DNA of 64,000 nucleotides from Cephalopachus bancanus (GCA_027257055.1 JAPVLO010001822.1:1-64000); one strand, 5' to 3'. Positions 12,757 to 24,971 are shown, counted from the stretch's first letter. Program-made: numbers and translations. The notes: a model not told the origin generated them from the letters alone.

Positions 12757-13437
12757 ATAACCTCAGGTCAATGCCCCAGCCACCTTGTGTCTTTGCCACT
12801 ACCATATTGAGTTCATACCCATTTTCCTTACTTCCCCATCTTCCCTCATCCCTTCACCATGAAGGCAGGAGAGGTTTGAGCCCCTGCCCCCTTGCCCTCA
12901 GCCTGGGATCTGATAATATATTCCAGCACCCAGCTGTTTCACCTCCTCAGATGGGGCACTGATACCCAGAAGCTAGCCCTGCCTGGTTCAACCCTCCCAC
13001 TCCTCTCTACCATCCAAGGTTCTGGATGCATTGTTCTTCTGTTCACAAACTGCCTCTGGACAGTTGTGTTGGTTTTTGTTCAATGATCCATTCTTCGACA
13101 TCCATCATTGCTGCTGTTACCAGCGCCAAATGCTCATCCCCATCCCCCTTGTTCTGGCCCTTTTCCTCCCCCAAGATAATCAAGGAAAGGGGACTGGGGT
13201 GTGGCAGGCTGGGTCATGACTACCCTAGTCCCCAGAAAAGTGGGGCTCTGCCCCTAGGATGCTGCAGCAGAATGAGGAAAGGGACCCGAGTTGACCATAA
13301 AGGGTATAGGGACCACCTTCTCCCCATGTTCTGTCGGGGAGGAGCAGCCATTATTTGTCCCAGCCTGGGGCTGCCCCTCTGGTTTCCTATTTGCAATGGC
13401 TTGAATTTAAAAAATCCTTTTCTGGGGGAAAAAAAAG
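12757..13437 (+). pseudogene. Retrocopy-like block, probably of an mRNA 3' UTR
   Basis: About 680 nt that are markedly richer in G and C than the neighbourhood, with no recognisable repeat, ending in a G5A8 stretch at 13423-13436 that could be the remains of a poly(A) tail. It abuts the damaged end of an Alu. The open frames inside it (up to 140 codons at 13026-13448) show no domain I recognise. The composition step plus A-tail suggests a processed copy of an untranslated mRNA end. I cannot name the parent and see no clear target duplication. A unique conserved sequence is the alternative. Confidence 0.38.
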
Positions 13438-14071
13438 GTGTTCAATGAAATGCCTTAATTTTTTAATACTTGGCACAAAAAATGTTCAAAATTTTGTAAG
13501 ATAAAACATAAAATTAAAATAAATCAGAGCAATATTTGTCATTTAAAAACTCAGCAATTAAGTGTGCAAAAATGGGCACGTCCCATTTAAAGATCCAATT
13601 CCAGTTAGAAGAGTTTGATACGAGGAGAATTTTGGACTGTGTTGGAAAATGTGCATTGAATTATCTTAAGTGAAAAGAAGAGAGACTATATTTGGACTCT
13701 ATATTCATGACTTCCATTTGCGTTGAGCTATGTAAGAGAACATACTAATATTAATGAAATGTAAACAGTGATTAATAGCAGTGATTATTAATGGTTTTTA
13801 GTTCAATGTGGCAAAGGTCTAGATAGCTAACATGTAGCCATAATGCAAGAATGCAATGAAAGAAAGAACTGTTTGATCATTTTTACATTCCTGAGCCAAA
13901 GCACTGAGAAACCAGCAGAACTTGTCAAGGTCTTTGCATAATGTCTATAATGAAGAAATTAAATATAGAAGAAATTCGCCCCATTCCCTGCTCTCCAAAA
14001 TAAGGAAAGTGACCAAGATTAGCTAGGAGACATGCATCGGATTCCAAAGTTACCCCAAGGACATGACTGCC
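13438..14071. other. AT-rich DNA without identified content
   Basis: No gene or recognisable repeat seen on either strand. Confidence 0.5.
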
Positions 14072-14284
14072 AAAACCACTCTAATTTCTTTTTGGCTGTT
14101 AGCATCTAAAGAATCATAGTCCTCAGAGAACAGCATTACAATAGAACAATTTATTTAATGAGGCACAATGAGAATTCAAAACCAGTCTAATTTATTTGGG
14201 GTTGTTATCTTCTAAAGAATCATAGTTCTCAGAAAATGGCATTGGCATTGGAACAATTTATTTAATGAGGCACAATGAGAATTA
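14072..14284 (+). repeat. Tandem duplication of a ~106-nt unit
   Basis: Unit 1 (14072-14177) and unit 2 (14178-14284) share 'aaaacca.tctaattt', 'tctaaagaatcatagt.ctc' and the identical tail 'tttatttaatgaggcacaat' followed by gagaatt. They differ at scattered positions, so the duplication is not very recent. A related sequence occurs at about 62.85 kb, tying this stretch to the segmental duplication. Confidence 0.85.
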
Positions 14285-14319
14285 AGTCCCAAAAGGCTCA
14301 CATATTGTAAGAGCTGTGT

Positions 14320-15110
14320 GTTAATGTATATTTACTCCAATTTGGTTTAATTTTAGCAGAAGAAACATGATTGCGTTTCCCAGGGATTTCATGACAGACT
14401 CTGTCTCCCTGCCCTTCATGGGGCCAAAGTTCCCATCTTTAACAATGTCCCAGGAGAAGCAGACGCAGTGAAAGACAACTTATAAGTGATATCATCCTGG
14501 GGTTGTAAAGGCAGATGCAATGAGATACGAAGTAGAGTTTTATTTTAGCAGTATTACCTTCCAAGATCCCTGACAGAAAGAGGGAGGATTAAACATTCAA
14601 CAATACCAAGTCCTTCCAGTCTTAAGATCCTGTACTTGGAAATTTCTTTAGAATTGGCTGTAGCCTAATGTTTCTTAATATGATATCTCTATCTGTGGCT
14701 TCCAATTCAAAAGCATTGGCTTTTCTTTTTATCATGCATTTTTCTCCTTTGTATCTTCTACACTCTTTTTGGCTTTTTCTTTTGTGTCCCTTCTTATTTC
14801 TTCAATTATTATTTCTGTTCAAACTCACTTATTCTTTTATGTATTAGTTTATTCACTCATTCATCTAATGTATTCTTTCAAATTTCCCTTCGTTTTTCAT
14901 TTAGGAAACAACAATCAAGAATTACTGTATGTTTAACTAGAATACAAGAAGGGATACGCCATAACTCTTTCCATCAGAGAGAAAGTAAAGAAAAAATTAA
15001 GTAAATGCAATACCCTGTGGTAGGTGACATAATACAGACCAAATGCAATAAGGATTGTCCAGCTGTGCCTGGGGAAGTTTATCAGAGAGGGAGGAAAGAA
15101 GATAGTCAAA
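14320..15110 (+). other. Copy A of a duplicated segment
   Basis: Short blocks match other places in the window. 'ctgtctccctgcccttc' near 14400 matches 62.98 kb directly and 29.86-29.90 kb in inverted form. 'taaatgcaataccctg' near 15003 matches 63.86 kb, and more weakly 30.38 kb. No gene is visible. Interpreted as the 5' part of the OR-bearing duplication unit. Confidence 0.5.
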
Positions 15111-15117
15111 GGGGGAA

Positions 15118-15602
<485 letters not shown>

Positions 15603-15679
15603 ATCATGTTACCCTAACAGTCACTTCATCTCTCTGGACCTCAATATTTGTTATTCAAAATCATAAAACTGATCTAAAT

Positions 15680-15878
15680 TAGGGCTTCTTACTATGACAT
15701 TGTTGACATTTGGGGTTGATAATTCTTGTCTAGTGAGCTCCCCTGTGCATTGTAAGATGTTGAGTAGCATACCCAGATTCTCCTTCCTGGTTGTGGCAAC
15801 CAAAAAAATCTCCAGACATTTCCAAGTGCTCTCTGGAAGGCAAGATCACCCTGGGTGAAAACCAATGCTCAAAGTAAT
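15680..15878 (+). repeat. MER5A (nonautonomous hAT-Charlie element)
   Basis: Recognised by 'agggcttcttactatgacat', 'tgttgacatttggggttgat', 'cctgtgcattgtaagatgtt', 'aaaaaaatctccagacattt' and 'accctgggtgaaaaccaatg', in the family's order over about 190 nt. 15879-16292 holds nothing I can identify. Confidence 0.82.
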
Positions 15879-16292
15879 CTTTAGACTCTTTTATAGCCAT
15901 GCTTTTGATGATTCTGAGGCCCTCTGTAGCTTCGACTAATGCAGAAGACACAACAGGTAACTTTTCAGTCATCAATACCTCTGAGAAATAAATGAGAAGT
16001 GTATTTGCCACCCACAGCCTTAGGCTTCTCCTACACTAGTACCCTAATTCAGTCTCCCGCGAACAATATAAAAATGGGATTTTTTTTTAACCAGCAGCTG
16101 TCTATGACTTCAAAAGCCCTTGTTTCCTTTCTATGCTTCCTTTGCTCTGATTTTAAAGTTCTCAAGATAGACAGTGGAGAAAACCATGTCCATCGACTTC
16201 TGAAGATACTTTATGTTTCACCTGCTAGCATAGAAGAGAGGAGAATGGCTTTTGACATGCTCTAGATCTGAACTAGTCAACAACTGTGTGGT

Positions 16293-16830
16293 CTTAAATT
16301 AGCTTAAAATAACACTCTTGAATTATTTCATAGCTCTATAGGTTAAAAGTCTAAGTGCAGTTGACTGGGTTCTCTGCTCAAAAACTCTCAAGACTGAAAT
16401 AAAGATGTTTGCTGGGCTATATTTTCATCTGGAGGCTCTGGGGAAGAATCTGCTGCTTCAGAACTCATTCAGGGTGAGGGAAAAATTAAGTTCTCTGCAG
16501 TTGTAGAAATGTGGTCACTGTGACCTTAATTGTCAACTGAGGACTAACCTCAGTTCCTAGAGGATATCCACTTTTCTTGCAACTTTCCCCTCTTCGTTTT
16601 CACGCCAGACATGGTGTATTCTATCATTCCCATGCTTAGAATGTCCCTTGCTTCCTCTTCTGCCACCAGTCTCAGAAAGTTCTCTGCTTTTAAAGGACTC
16701 TTGTGATTATGTCAGGTCCATACAGATATCACTGTATCTTAATGTCACATATTTTGCCCTGCAAAATCCTTGTTGCCATGCTACATAGTTTAACCATTAG
16801 GGAGTAACACTCATGGGTGACAGTCATGAA
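16293..16830 (+). repeat. Ancient mammalian interspersed repeat (family not named)
   Basis: A long, decayed but recognisable pattern: 'agcttaaaataacactc', 'actgggttctctgctcaaa', 'ttttcatctggaggctctgg', 'cttcctcttctgccaccag', 'gactcttgtgattatgtcag' and 'ctgcaaaatccttgttgcca'. I know this as a widespread LTR- or MER-type repeat but cannot assign the subfamily by eye. Confidence 0.5.
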
Positions 16831-17091
16831 GACTGTCTTAGAATTCGCCAACTATACATAATTTATAAAGTGATGATAACAAGCCCTCTCTTAGAGAAAT
16901 GTTAGGAAATAAAGCATATGTCATTGTTCTCTTTCAACACCAACTGGGTGTACTGCAGTTTCAAATCTAACAGTAACCATCCTGAGTCAATATCAGACTC
17001 CCCAAGTTTGAGAGTCTGTCATACTCTGAATTAAACAGTAGAGGCAAGGCTGCTGTCTGAGAGAATACAACTCACAGGGCTTAGAAAACAT

Positions 17092-17405
17092 TGTGCCAAG
17101 TGGAATAATACAGGCACAAAAGAAAAAACATCATATGGTTCCACCTATACGAGATGGCGAGAATATTCAAATTCATATAGCCAGAAAGTAGTGATTGATA
17201 GGAGTGAGGGAGGGTAATGGGGGCTTAATGCCTAACAGATACAGAATTTCAGTGTCAGATCATGAAAAGTTCTAAAGTTCATTGTGGTGATGGTTGCACA
17301 ACAGTTAGAATACACTTATTGTCACTGAACTGCATATTTCAAAATGGTAAAAAATTAAAAGTTAAATTTATGTGATGTATATTTCACCATAACAAAAAGG
17401 GAGGA
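17092..17405 (+). repeat. L1M 3' end
   Basis: The end of an old L1: 'catatggttccacctatacg', 'ttgtggtgatggttgcacaa', 'cactgaactgcatatttcaa', 'gtatatttcaccataac'. Stops are irrelevant here because this is 3' UTR. Confidence 0.7.
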
Positions 17406-17439
17406 AAGAGAGTGGCCTGCCCTAAAAGTAAGCTTGTGA

Positions 17440-18240
17440 CATGAATACCTTATTATAACATAGAAAAAGGAATCTAAAGTCATGGAGACTGGCACATTAT
17501 ATAAATTTTCTTGTTATCCAACACATGAACTCCCAAGGAAACCTGAAGAAGGGGTCCAGAGGCTGTGGTATTCACCAAGAGATAGAGAAATATGATAGCG
17601 ATGGGTCCAACATCTTCCTTGGAAGGCTCTGTAGTGGTTGACTTCTGTATGACAGTTCCTGTGGAAGACATTGAATTCTAAGTTCTCTGAATTCTCTGGG
17701 GAATAGCATCCTAAACTGATGGGCATCACACAAGGAATTTATTGTGAAATCCATTGTTAATGTTAATGTAAAAAGACAACCATTTTGTTCCAAACTGATT
17801 GAACTACAGGAATTTTTAGAAAAGGCAATTGATTATGTCGTCCCCATAAATAAAAGTGATGGGCATCTTATTAAGATCCCATGAATTTGTATAACTAAGC
17901 AAACGCTTAGTGTTTATAAAAATATTCTTGGTCTAAGTCATCAAGAATGAAGAGTCACAATATGTCACTTGATTCTCTATTTTGAAACTGTTTGCTGATC
18001 CAGACCCTCAAATGGTGTGATAAGATAATGTTGAGAAAAGACTAAAACTGCACCAGATGAATGTTCTATGTTTTCCTCCTAACCTTACCCAAAGGCACTA
18101 GTGTGTTGGAACTGACTCCAAACAGGTCATGAGGTCAGATTCTGCACATCTCATCCCATTCCAAGGTCAGTAAAGTCACTGGTAGACTGAAATTGACCAA
18201 GGTGGGAGTATTTATGTTATGGAAGTTAGAAAAGTCTACA
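17440..18240 (+). other. Duplicated OR flank, copy 1
   Basis: Homologous and collinear with 45300-45905. The best block is 'ttttcctcctaaccttaccc' with aaaggca, at 18072-18098 here and about 45800-45825 there, followed in both by a '(c)tcatgaggtc...tgcacatctcatccca' stretch. Upstream, 'ggaaaaggcaatt' and 'ccagatcctcaaatg'-type blocks also match. It lies downstream of the OR pseudogene, which is read on the minus strand. Confidence 0.8.
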
Positions 18241-18296
18241 ATTCTGCACTTTCATTCCTTTCACTTTTAATTTTTCCTTCCTTCTTCCTTCCTTTC

Positions 18297-18590
18297 TTGT
18301 ACATGTGCAGTTGTCTTTTTCGGTAGAACGATTTATGCTCCTCTGGGTATATTCCCAGGAGAAGTATTGTTGGAATGTATGGAAGGTCAATTTTTAGTTC
18401 TTTTAGGAATTGCCACACTGCTTTCCTTACGGGTTGAAATATCCTCCATTTCCACCAACAGTAGAAGTGTGCCCTTTTCTCAGACACCCAAGCCAGCATC
18501 TATCTGGTTGTTTTGTTTTGTTTTGCTTATTGATGAGGGCCATCCTTACTGGAGTTAGGTGGTACTTCATTGTGGTTTTGATTTAACAGA
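18297..18590 (-). mobile_element. L1 fragment, inverted relative to the L1 3' end at 18.9 kb
   Basis: A minus-strand L1 ORF2 C-terminal piece: the minus translation shows HFYCWWKWRIFQPVRKAVW and LLLGIYPEE. Together with the plus-strand L1 3' end at 18905-19436 it resembles one L1 with an inverted 5' part, although the two pieces overlap by about 90 nt in L1 coordinates and an Alu lies between them. Confidence 0.7.
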
Positions 18591-18596
18591 ATTCTA

Positions 18597-18882
18597 GGCC
18601 TGGTTCAATGTCTCTGCCTGTAATCCCAGTACTTTGGGAAACTGAGGCGAGTGAATTGCCTGAGCCCACGGGTTCAAGACCAGCCCAGGCAACTTGGTGA
18701 GGCCTCATCTCTACAATAAATAATTAGCCAGGTGTGATAGTGCATGCCTGTAGTTCCAGCTACTTGGAAGGCTGAGGCAGAAGGATCGCCAGAGCCCAGC
18801 AGGTCAACACTAGCATGGCCATGAGTGTGCCACTGCACTCCAGCCTGGGCAACAGAGTGAGACTCCAACTCAAAAGATAAAG
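18597..18882 (+). mobile_element. Alu (youngest local type)
   Basis: A dimeric Alu with the local diagnostic features: 'gagtgaattgcctgagccca', 'ctctacaataaata', 'cttggaaggctgaggcagaa' and 'gactccaactcaaaa'. It lies at the boundary between the two L1 pieces. Confidence 0.88.
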
Positions 18883-18904
18883 TAAAATAAAACAGAATGC
18901 TAAT

Positions 18905-19436
18905 GTTCAAAGGGACCTGTGGATCCATATAACCCAGCAATCCCCCTTCTGGGAATATACCCGAAGGAACTCAAATCACTCTATGAAAAAGATACCTGCA
19001 CACGTATGATCATTGCAGCATTATTCACAATAGCAAAAATACTGAACCAACTGCACTGCCCATTGAAAGTGGACTGGATAAAAAGTAATGTGGAATTTTA
19101 TGCAGCCATAAAGCTCAAAATTAAGAACTTCACAGCAACTTGGATGGACTGAGAATCTACTAATACTGAGTGATCTATCACAGAAATTTCTGAGTACCAC
19201 ATGTACTCACTCATAAGCAGGCCCTGAACAATTATCATAATTCCATAAGGGATTGGCAATAGTGGGAAACTGTCAGGGGAGGGAGGAGAGGGATACACTT
19301 CATCAATAAGAGTACCTGATCTCAAACCAGGTGAAAGAGAAACCAAAGTGAGGCCCAAACTTTACCTGTACAATGACTATTTGTATACCTAACCCTGAAT
19401 TGTACCCACATCTTTAAAATAAAATTCTTCAAAAAA
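18905..19436 (+). mobile_element. L1 3' end
   Basis: The end of ORF2 plus the 3' UTR. Open frame 18919-19152 gives YNPAIPLLGIYPKELKSLY and ends at the ORF2 C-terminus. The 3' UTR follows, with 'gtatacctaaccctgaattg' and an 'aataaaattcttc' end. 5' truncated. Confidence 0.85.
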
Positions 19437-20098
19437 ACAAAAAATATTCAGTAGTAATGCATCTCTGAGGTAATCTCAAAGACTAGTGACACCATCTCTA
19501 TTGAAATACCACTGGCTGTAATTACTGCTATAGCCACTACTTAACTTATGTTTTGGTTAGTGCAGAAGAAAATCAGATATAGGAGAGTGAATGGGAATTA
19601 TTTTAAATTTCAGCAGGTGATGACTCCAGTTGCTTCTGCCATTGCAGATGTGATCACTTTCTGAAGTGGGTTGACACAAATCCTGGATATTGGCAGATAG
19701 TTTCTGATATAATGAATGATTTTTCTCCAAGAGCAGATTCTGTGAGGGGCAGCTTCTTTAATCTGATGAGGACAGACATACTCATTTATTCCTCAGGCCC
19801 TTCCTGTAGTATTATAAGTACTCAATTTCCTGTATTGAACATTTTCCTGCTGAAAATTCATGCAGTGAATTCTATTTTCTACACTGAACCCAAAAAAATA
19901 TAATGAAAGATTTTAAAATCTGAAGGACATACAGAATAAACCATTGCTTATGATGCATAAAAAAACAAAAAGACTGAACTTTGTAAATAACATAAATTGT
20001 GTATTATTTTTGTAAACTGAAAAATTTATCATGATTTAGGTCTTCCTAGGTATTAGCACTGTTACACATGAACAGAGTTGTAACTTTCAAGAATCCCC
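19437..20098 (+). other. Downstream flank of OR copy 1, duplicated
   Basis: Unique DNA homologous to about 46560-47090, for instance 'gtgcagaagaaaatcagat' here against 'gtgcagaagaaaattagatt' there, and 'ctgaagtgggttgacacaaatc' against 'ctgaagtagataacacaaatc'. No gene of its own. Confidence 0.6.
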
Positions 20099-21036
20099 TC
20101 ACGTAGAAAATATTTTTTTGCTGAAGAGTTTATTAAGGGCTTCCTTTATGTCCTTATTTTTAAAACTGTAGATAAATGGGTTTAGCATGGGTGTTATAAC
20201 AGTGTACATTACTGAAGCTATTGCACTTGTCCTGGGGTTTTGTGTAGTAGCAGAACTAAGATACACTCCAAGACCTGTGCCATAGAACAACGAGACCACT
20301 GAGAGGTGAGACCCACATGTGGAAAATGCTTTATACTTTCCCCCTACTGTTGACATTCTCAAAATAGAGGTTACAATCTTGGAGTAAGAGAAGAGGATAC
20401 CAGCCAGTGGAATCACAGCTATGATTCCAGCTGCAAAATACACCACAAGATCATTGAGAAAGGTGTCAGAACAAGCAAGTTGAACCAGCTGATTAAGTTC
20501 ACAGAAAAAGTGGGGAATTTCCACGTCTGTACAAAAAGATAGTCGCAAAACCATTAAGCTCTGTGACAAAGACTGCAGGACAGCGATGATCCAGGAAGTC
20601 ATAAGCAGGAAGCCACAGACCCGGGGGTTCATAATGATTGTGTAGTGCAGGGGGTGACAGATGGCCACAAACCGGTCGTAGGCCATCACAGTCAGGAGGA
20701 AGTTGTCCAAACCTCCAAAAAGCATGAAAAAATACAACTGAGTAATGCATCCTTCATAGGTAATGACTTTGCTCTGTGTCTGGATGTTCACCAGCATTTT
20801 GGGACGGTGGTGGAAGTGAAACAGATGTCAGCAAAAGAGAGATTTGAGAGGAAGAAGTACATGGGTGTGTGGAGGTGGGAGTCAGTAATTATGGTCAAGA
20901 TGATGAGCAGGTTTCCAATGAGGGTGACCAGGTACATGGACAGGAACAACCCACAGAGGAAAGGTTGCATTACTACCTCTTCTGAGAGCCCCAGGAGGAT
21001 AAATTCTGAAACTCGTGTTTGGTTTTCTGGTCCCAT
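20099..21036 (-). pseudogene. Olfactory receptor, family 7-like, single frameshift
   Basis: An odorant-binding seven-helix G-protein-coupled receptor gene in one exon, as usual. The start is ATG at 21036 ([12 protein letters not shown], with the NQT glycosylation site); upstream in-frame codons exist but do not look like OR sequence. Visible motifs are [13 protein letters not shown] (TM2), [15 protein letters not shown] (end of TM3), [13 protein letters not shown] (TM6) and [12 protein letters not shown] (TM7), ending KKIFST at the TGA, 20099-20101. The length equals 312 residues if one base is added. The only lesion seen is a missing A near 20796: after TTVPK the codon phase changes, giving C-W-stop in place of M-L. 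The resemblance to OR7 is by motif. It may be a pseudogene, a segregating allele or a base-calling error in a run of A. Confidence 0.9.
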
Positions 21037-21962
21037 GTAACTGATGAAATTGCTGGAAAAGAGACAGAAGATAGGCAAATAAAGAGACAAGCAATGTTTC
21101 ACAAGTTAGCAGAAGTTTTGCTGTTTGTATTTTGCACACATTTAGTAAATTAATTCCTATATATTACATACAGACCTTAACGGAAAAATCAGGGAATCCC
21201 AAATACCTCATTTTCTCTTTGGTGTTGTCACTGACTAGCTATCATAGTCCTTTGCCCTCAATGTTTGTCCAGAGCAATATTTTCTTCTACAAGTTCTCTG
21301 GGACTTTCTTTTGTTCCTTCATGACATGTTTTGACCAATTATTTTGTGCCAAGTATAGTTGAAGGTACTGGAAACAGATATAAGGTTAATTTTTAAAATC
21401 TTTTTTCTTAACAAGTTGTATTATAGAATATACATGCACGTGTGTGTGTGTTGAGATGGCAACAAAATATCAATACATCAAATTATTTCATGTGGTTATT
21501 ATTATCCTTAGTAAAATAATGCAGGTGAGAGGTATTACAATGTGTGAACAGAAGTCTTTTTTGTCTAGTCCAATTAAGGCCTTTTAAGCAGACAATATGA
21601 GAGAAGTGGGAATGTAAGCCAAGAATATGTCTGGGAAGAATATATAGGGAAGAAAAAAACCAGAAGGAGCATTTCTAGTACCATGAGGGAACAGCAAGGA
21701 AGATGATGTGACTTGAGTGAGAAAAACAATCTGAATCACAGCTGCAGATAAGTTCAGAGGAGGAGAAGTTACAGTTTTCTATTTCTGTTGAAAGCTACTA
21801 ACACATGAGGTCCTATATTTGAGTTGCTGCTGTTTAAATGCATTTTCATATTATATTACATTGTATCATGTATTGAATAATATCATCTATTATATGTAGT
21901 TGTATGTGTTCTATAATGCATATAAAGAGTACAGAATTAATTCCTCCATCAATTACATTTTC
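21037..21962. other. OR upstream region
   Basis: About 0.9 kb of AT-rich DNA on the 5' side of the OR reading frame. OR promoters and 5' non-coding exons normally lie within a few kb here, but I cannot point to a specific site. No repeat recognised. Confidence 0.4.
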
Positions 21963-22228
21963 TGTAAAAAAATTTTAATTGACATATAATTGTACATGTT
22001 TGTGGGGTACAATGGGACGTGTTGACACACATATACATTGTGTAATTATCAAATCAGGGTAACCAGCATATCCATCACCTCAAACACTTATTACTTATTT
22101 ATAGGGGGAGCATTCAAAATCCTCTCTTCTAGGGATTTGTAATATACAATAAATTATTGTTAACTACATAGTGTCCCTGTTGTACGATAGGTGACCAGAA
22201 ATTATGCATAATAGAAGTAGTTTGATGC
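21963..22228 (-). repeat. L1M 3' end fragment
   Basis: The minus-oriented 3' end of an old L1: 'ttttaattgacatataattg', 'caaatcagggtaaccagcat', 'catcacctcaaacactt', 'cattcaaaatcctctcttct'. It abuts the ERV-L remnant directly, and the expected 3' LTR is absent at this junction. Confidence 0.75.
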
Positions 22229-23300
22229 AGTCAATCTATCACAAGGTAACAGGTTGATCTCGCTGGGGAATAATGCCATATCAGGCACTTGATGTTGGTC
22301 TCTGATGCTGGCAGATCGGACACTTAGCAGTGGCCATAGCTAAGTTAACCTTGGTGATTGGAAGTCCCTGTTGCTAAGTCCATGCAAAACCTTCACTCTT
22401 ACCACCATGGACACTTATTCTTTGACCCATTGGTCAGGAACAGGGCTGACTTAAAAAAGAAACTGACTAGTATCCACAGAACAGGTCGTCCTATTCACTT
22501 GGTTACTAAACTCTTCCTCTGTTGAAGTTACCTTTTGGTGACTATTCAAACTGGACAGAGATGTCTTTGTTTTTGCCTACCAGAGATCTATTCAGTGCCT
22601 CTTCCCCAAATTTCCTTGTCACCAACTTTCCAATCATGTTTCTTCCAGGTCCTTGACTATCCAGTCAAATCGCTGGCCACAAACCACACACCAGTATACA
22701 ATGACATGTCTGCCTATTTCTCCTTCCAAATAAAGTGAAGAAACAGGTGCATTGCTTGAAAGTCTGTCTACTGACGTGATTTCCCTTCACCACTGTCCTT
22801 CAAACATATCCCAGAAAGAGTCGGTAGAGCTGGAAATTTCTGCTTGTGGGTGATACCTGCATATTGTCCAGAAGTATCTGTAAAGCAGGTTCAGGTCTTC
22901 TCTTCCTTCATCAACTTATTTTAGTGAACTCCCCAAGATGGCATAGGTGCAGGCTGGGAAGCAGAAAGCAGTGTGACAGGAGTGGAGACCATAAGCATTT
23001 GAGTCACTCCATATGACTTATTTGTGCCTTCAAGGCCTTCTCAAGCTCAATCACATATATACTATTTCCATCTGATGATGGAATGAGGCTGTGCACCCAA
23101 CTTTATGGCTTAGTCGGTGAGATAACACTCAGCTTATGATAATAAGTTCAGGTTGAATGACAGTTTGGTCTACAGTTAAGTGCTCAGTCTCTACCAAGAG
23201 CTAGTAGCAGACCAAGAGCTGGTTCTTGAAAGGAGAGTCATTTTCTGCAAGGTATAGCAAGGTTTTGCTCCAAAACCTCAGGACCAGTGCTTCAGTTCAC

Positions 23301-24036
23301 CTATAGGGACCTGCCAATGGCTCCAAACAGCACCATCTGCCACTGACACCTTAAGCACCATTGGATCTTCTGGGTCATAGGGTCCAAGTGACAAAGCAGC
23401 TTGCACAGCAGCTTGGATGCTTTGCAGGGTCTTCTGTTCTGGGCCCCACTCAAAACTAGCAGATTTTCAGGTTTCTTGGTAAATGAACCATGGTAACACA
23501 CCCAATAATAATGTGCTATGTCAAAAATCCAAATAGGCACATGAGGCATTGACCATCTTTCTTGACTGTAGAAGGGGCCAGGTGCAACAACATATCTTTC
23601 ACCTGAGAAGGGATATCTAGATATACTCCCACACCACTGAATCTCTAGGAGTTTCACTGAGGTAGAAGTTCTCTGAAATTTAGTTGGATTTATTTCCCAC
23701 TCTGACACACAGCTGTCTAACCGATAAGTACAAAGTAGTTGATACCTCACACTCACTAGGTCCAAACAGCATAATGTCATCAATATAACAGACCAGCATA
23801 ATACGCATCTTGTGGAAGAGAAAGGTGATCAAGATTCCTGCTAAGGTATGACATAAGACAAGAGAGTTTATATACCCCTGAGGCAGGATAGTGAACGTGT
23901 ACTGCTGGCTTTGCCAGCTGAAAGGAAATTGCTTCTGGAGGACCATATCGACAAGTGCATAGAAAAAAGTATTTATCAATAGCTGTGTACCAGGTACCAG
24001 GTAAGGTGTCAATTCACTCAAGCAATAAAGCCACAT
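23301..24036 (-). pseudogene. ERV-L pol remnant (reverse transcriptase core)
   Basis: Two overlapping minus-strand frames (23680-24036 and 23301-23783) carry the polymerase core. The first ends shortly after the catalytic YIDD box at 23776-23787 and a preceding LPQG motif. The second continues downstream in a different frame, so at least one frameshift lies near 23.7 kb. Stops bound both. It is a dead fragment of an ancient provirus. Confidence 0.8.
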
Positions 24037-24683
24037 TTGGTTCAGCAGATATACTAAGCTATACTTAGAGTGACCACCTGGTTAAACTTATCATTACTCA
24101 CTCTCATTCTGCAAGATCCATCTGTCTTCTACAAAGGCCATTAGGCGAGTTGAAGGGGGATGTGATGGGAAGCACCACCCCTGCATCTTTCAATCCCCTG
24201 AAAGTGGCAGTAATCTCTGCACTCCCTCCAAGAGTGTGATATTTCCCTTGGTTTACTATTTTCCTAGGCAGAAGCAGGTCTAGTGGCTTCCGCTTGGCCT
24301 TTCACACCATAATAGCCCTCCCTTCACAGGTCAGAGGACCAATGTGAGGATTCTGCCAGCAGTTGAGTATACCTATCCCAATTATATACTCTGGAATGGG
24401 GACAGTAACCACAGAATGTGTTTGGGGACACACTAGCTTCACCCTGAAATGAACCTGAGCTAAAAATTCATTTATCACCTGGCTTCCATAAGCCCCTACT
24501 CTGACTGGTGCGTCACAGTATAGTTCAGGCCTCCTCAAATTAGTGTCAGTTCAAAACCAGAGTCCAGGAGTTCCTAAAAAGTCTATTTCCTTTTCTTCTG
24601 TGTTTAATTACCCTGGTAAAAGGCTACAGGTCCCTCTGGGGAAGGTTGGAAGAAAAAAATAGCTGTATAAATTTTTGATAGTG

Positions 24684-24971
24684 AGTGGGGCTCGGTGGCT
24701 CAGCCTGTAATCCCGCGCCTTGGGAGGCTGAGATGAGTGAATTGCCTGAGCCCGTGGGTTCAAGACCCGCCTGGGAAACTTGGTAAGACCTCATCTCTAC
24801 AATAAATCAAAAAACTAGCCAGGTGTGGTAGCGCGTGCCTGTAGTTCCAGCTACTTGGAAGGCTGAGGCGGAAGAATCGCCGGAGCCCAGCAGGTCGAGA
24901 CTGCAGTGGCTGGGAGCGGCCACTGCACTCCAATCTGGGTGACAGAATGAGACTCCAACTCAAAAAAAAAA
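24684..24971 (+). mobile_element. Alu in the ERV-L remnant
   Basis: A dimeric Alu of the local young type, flanked by a perfect 15-nt target duplication, AAATTTTTGATAGTG, at 24669-24683 and 24972-24986. It lies in the gag/pol part of the ERV-L copy. Confidence 0.93.

Noticed and set aside
13026..13448. 140-codon open frame
   Set aside because: No recognisable domain, in a GC-richer untranslated-like block with an A-tail; chance is the simpler explanation.
23680..24036. Polymerase-like frame as a domesticated viral gene
   Set aside because: Bounded by stops and a frameshift in a decayed provirus; no sign of a preserved open frame.
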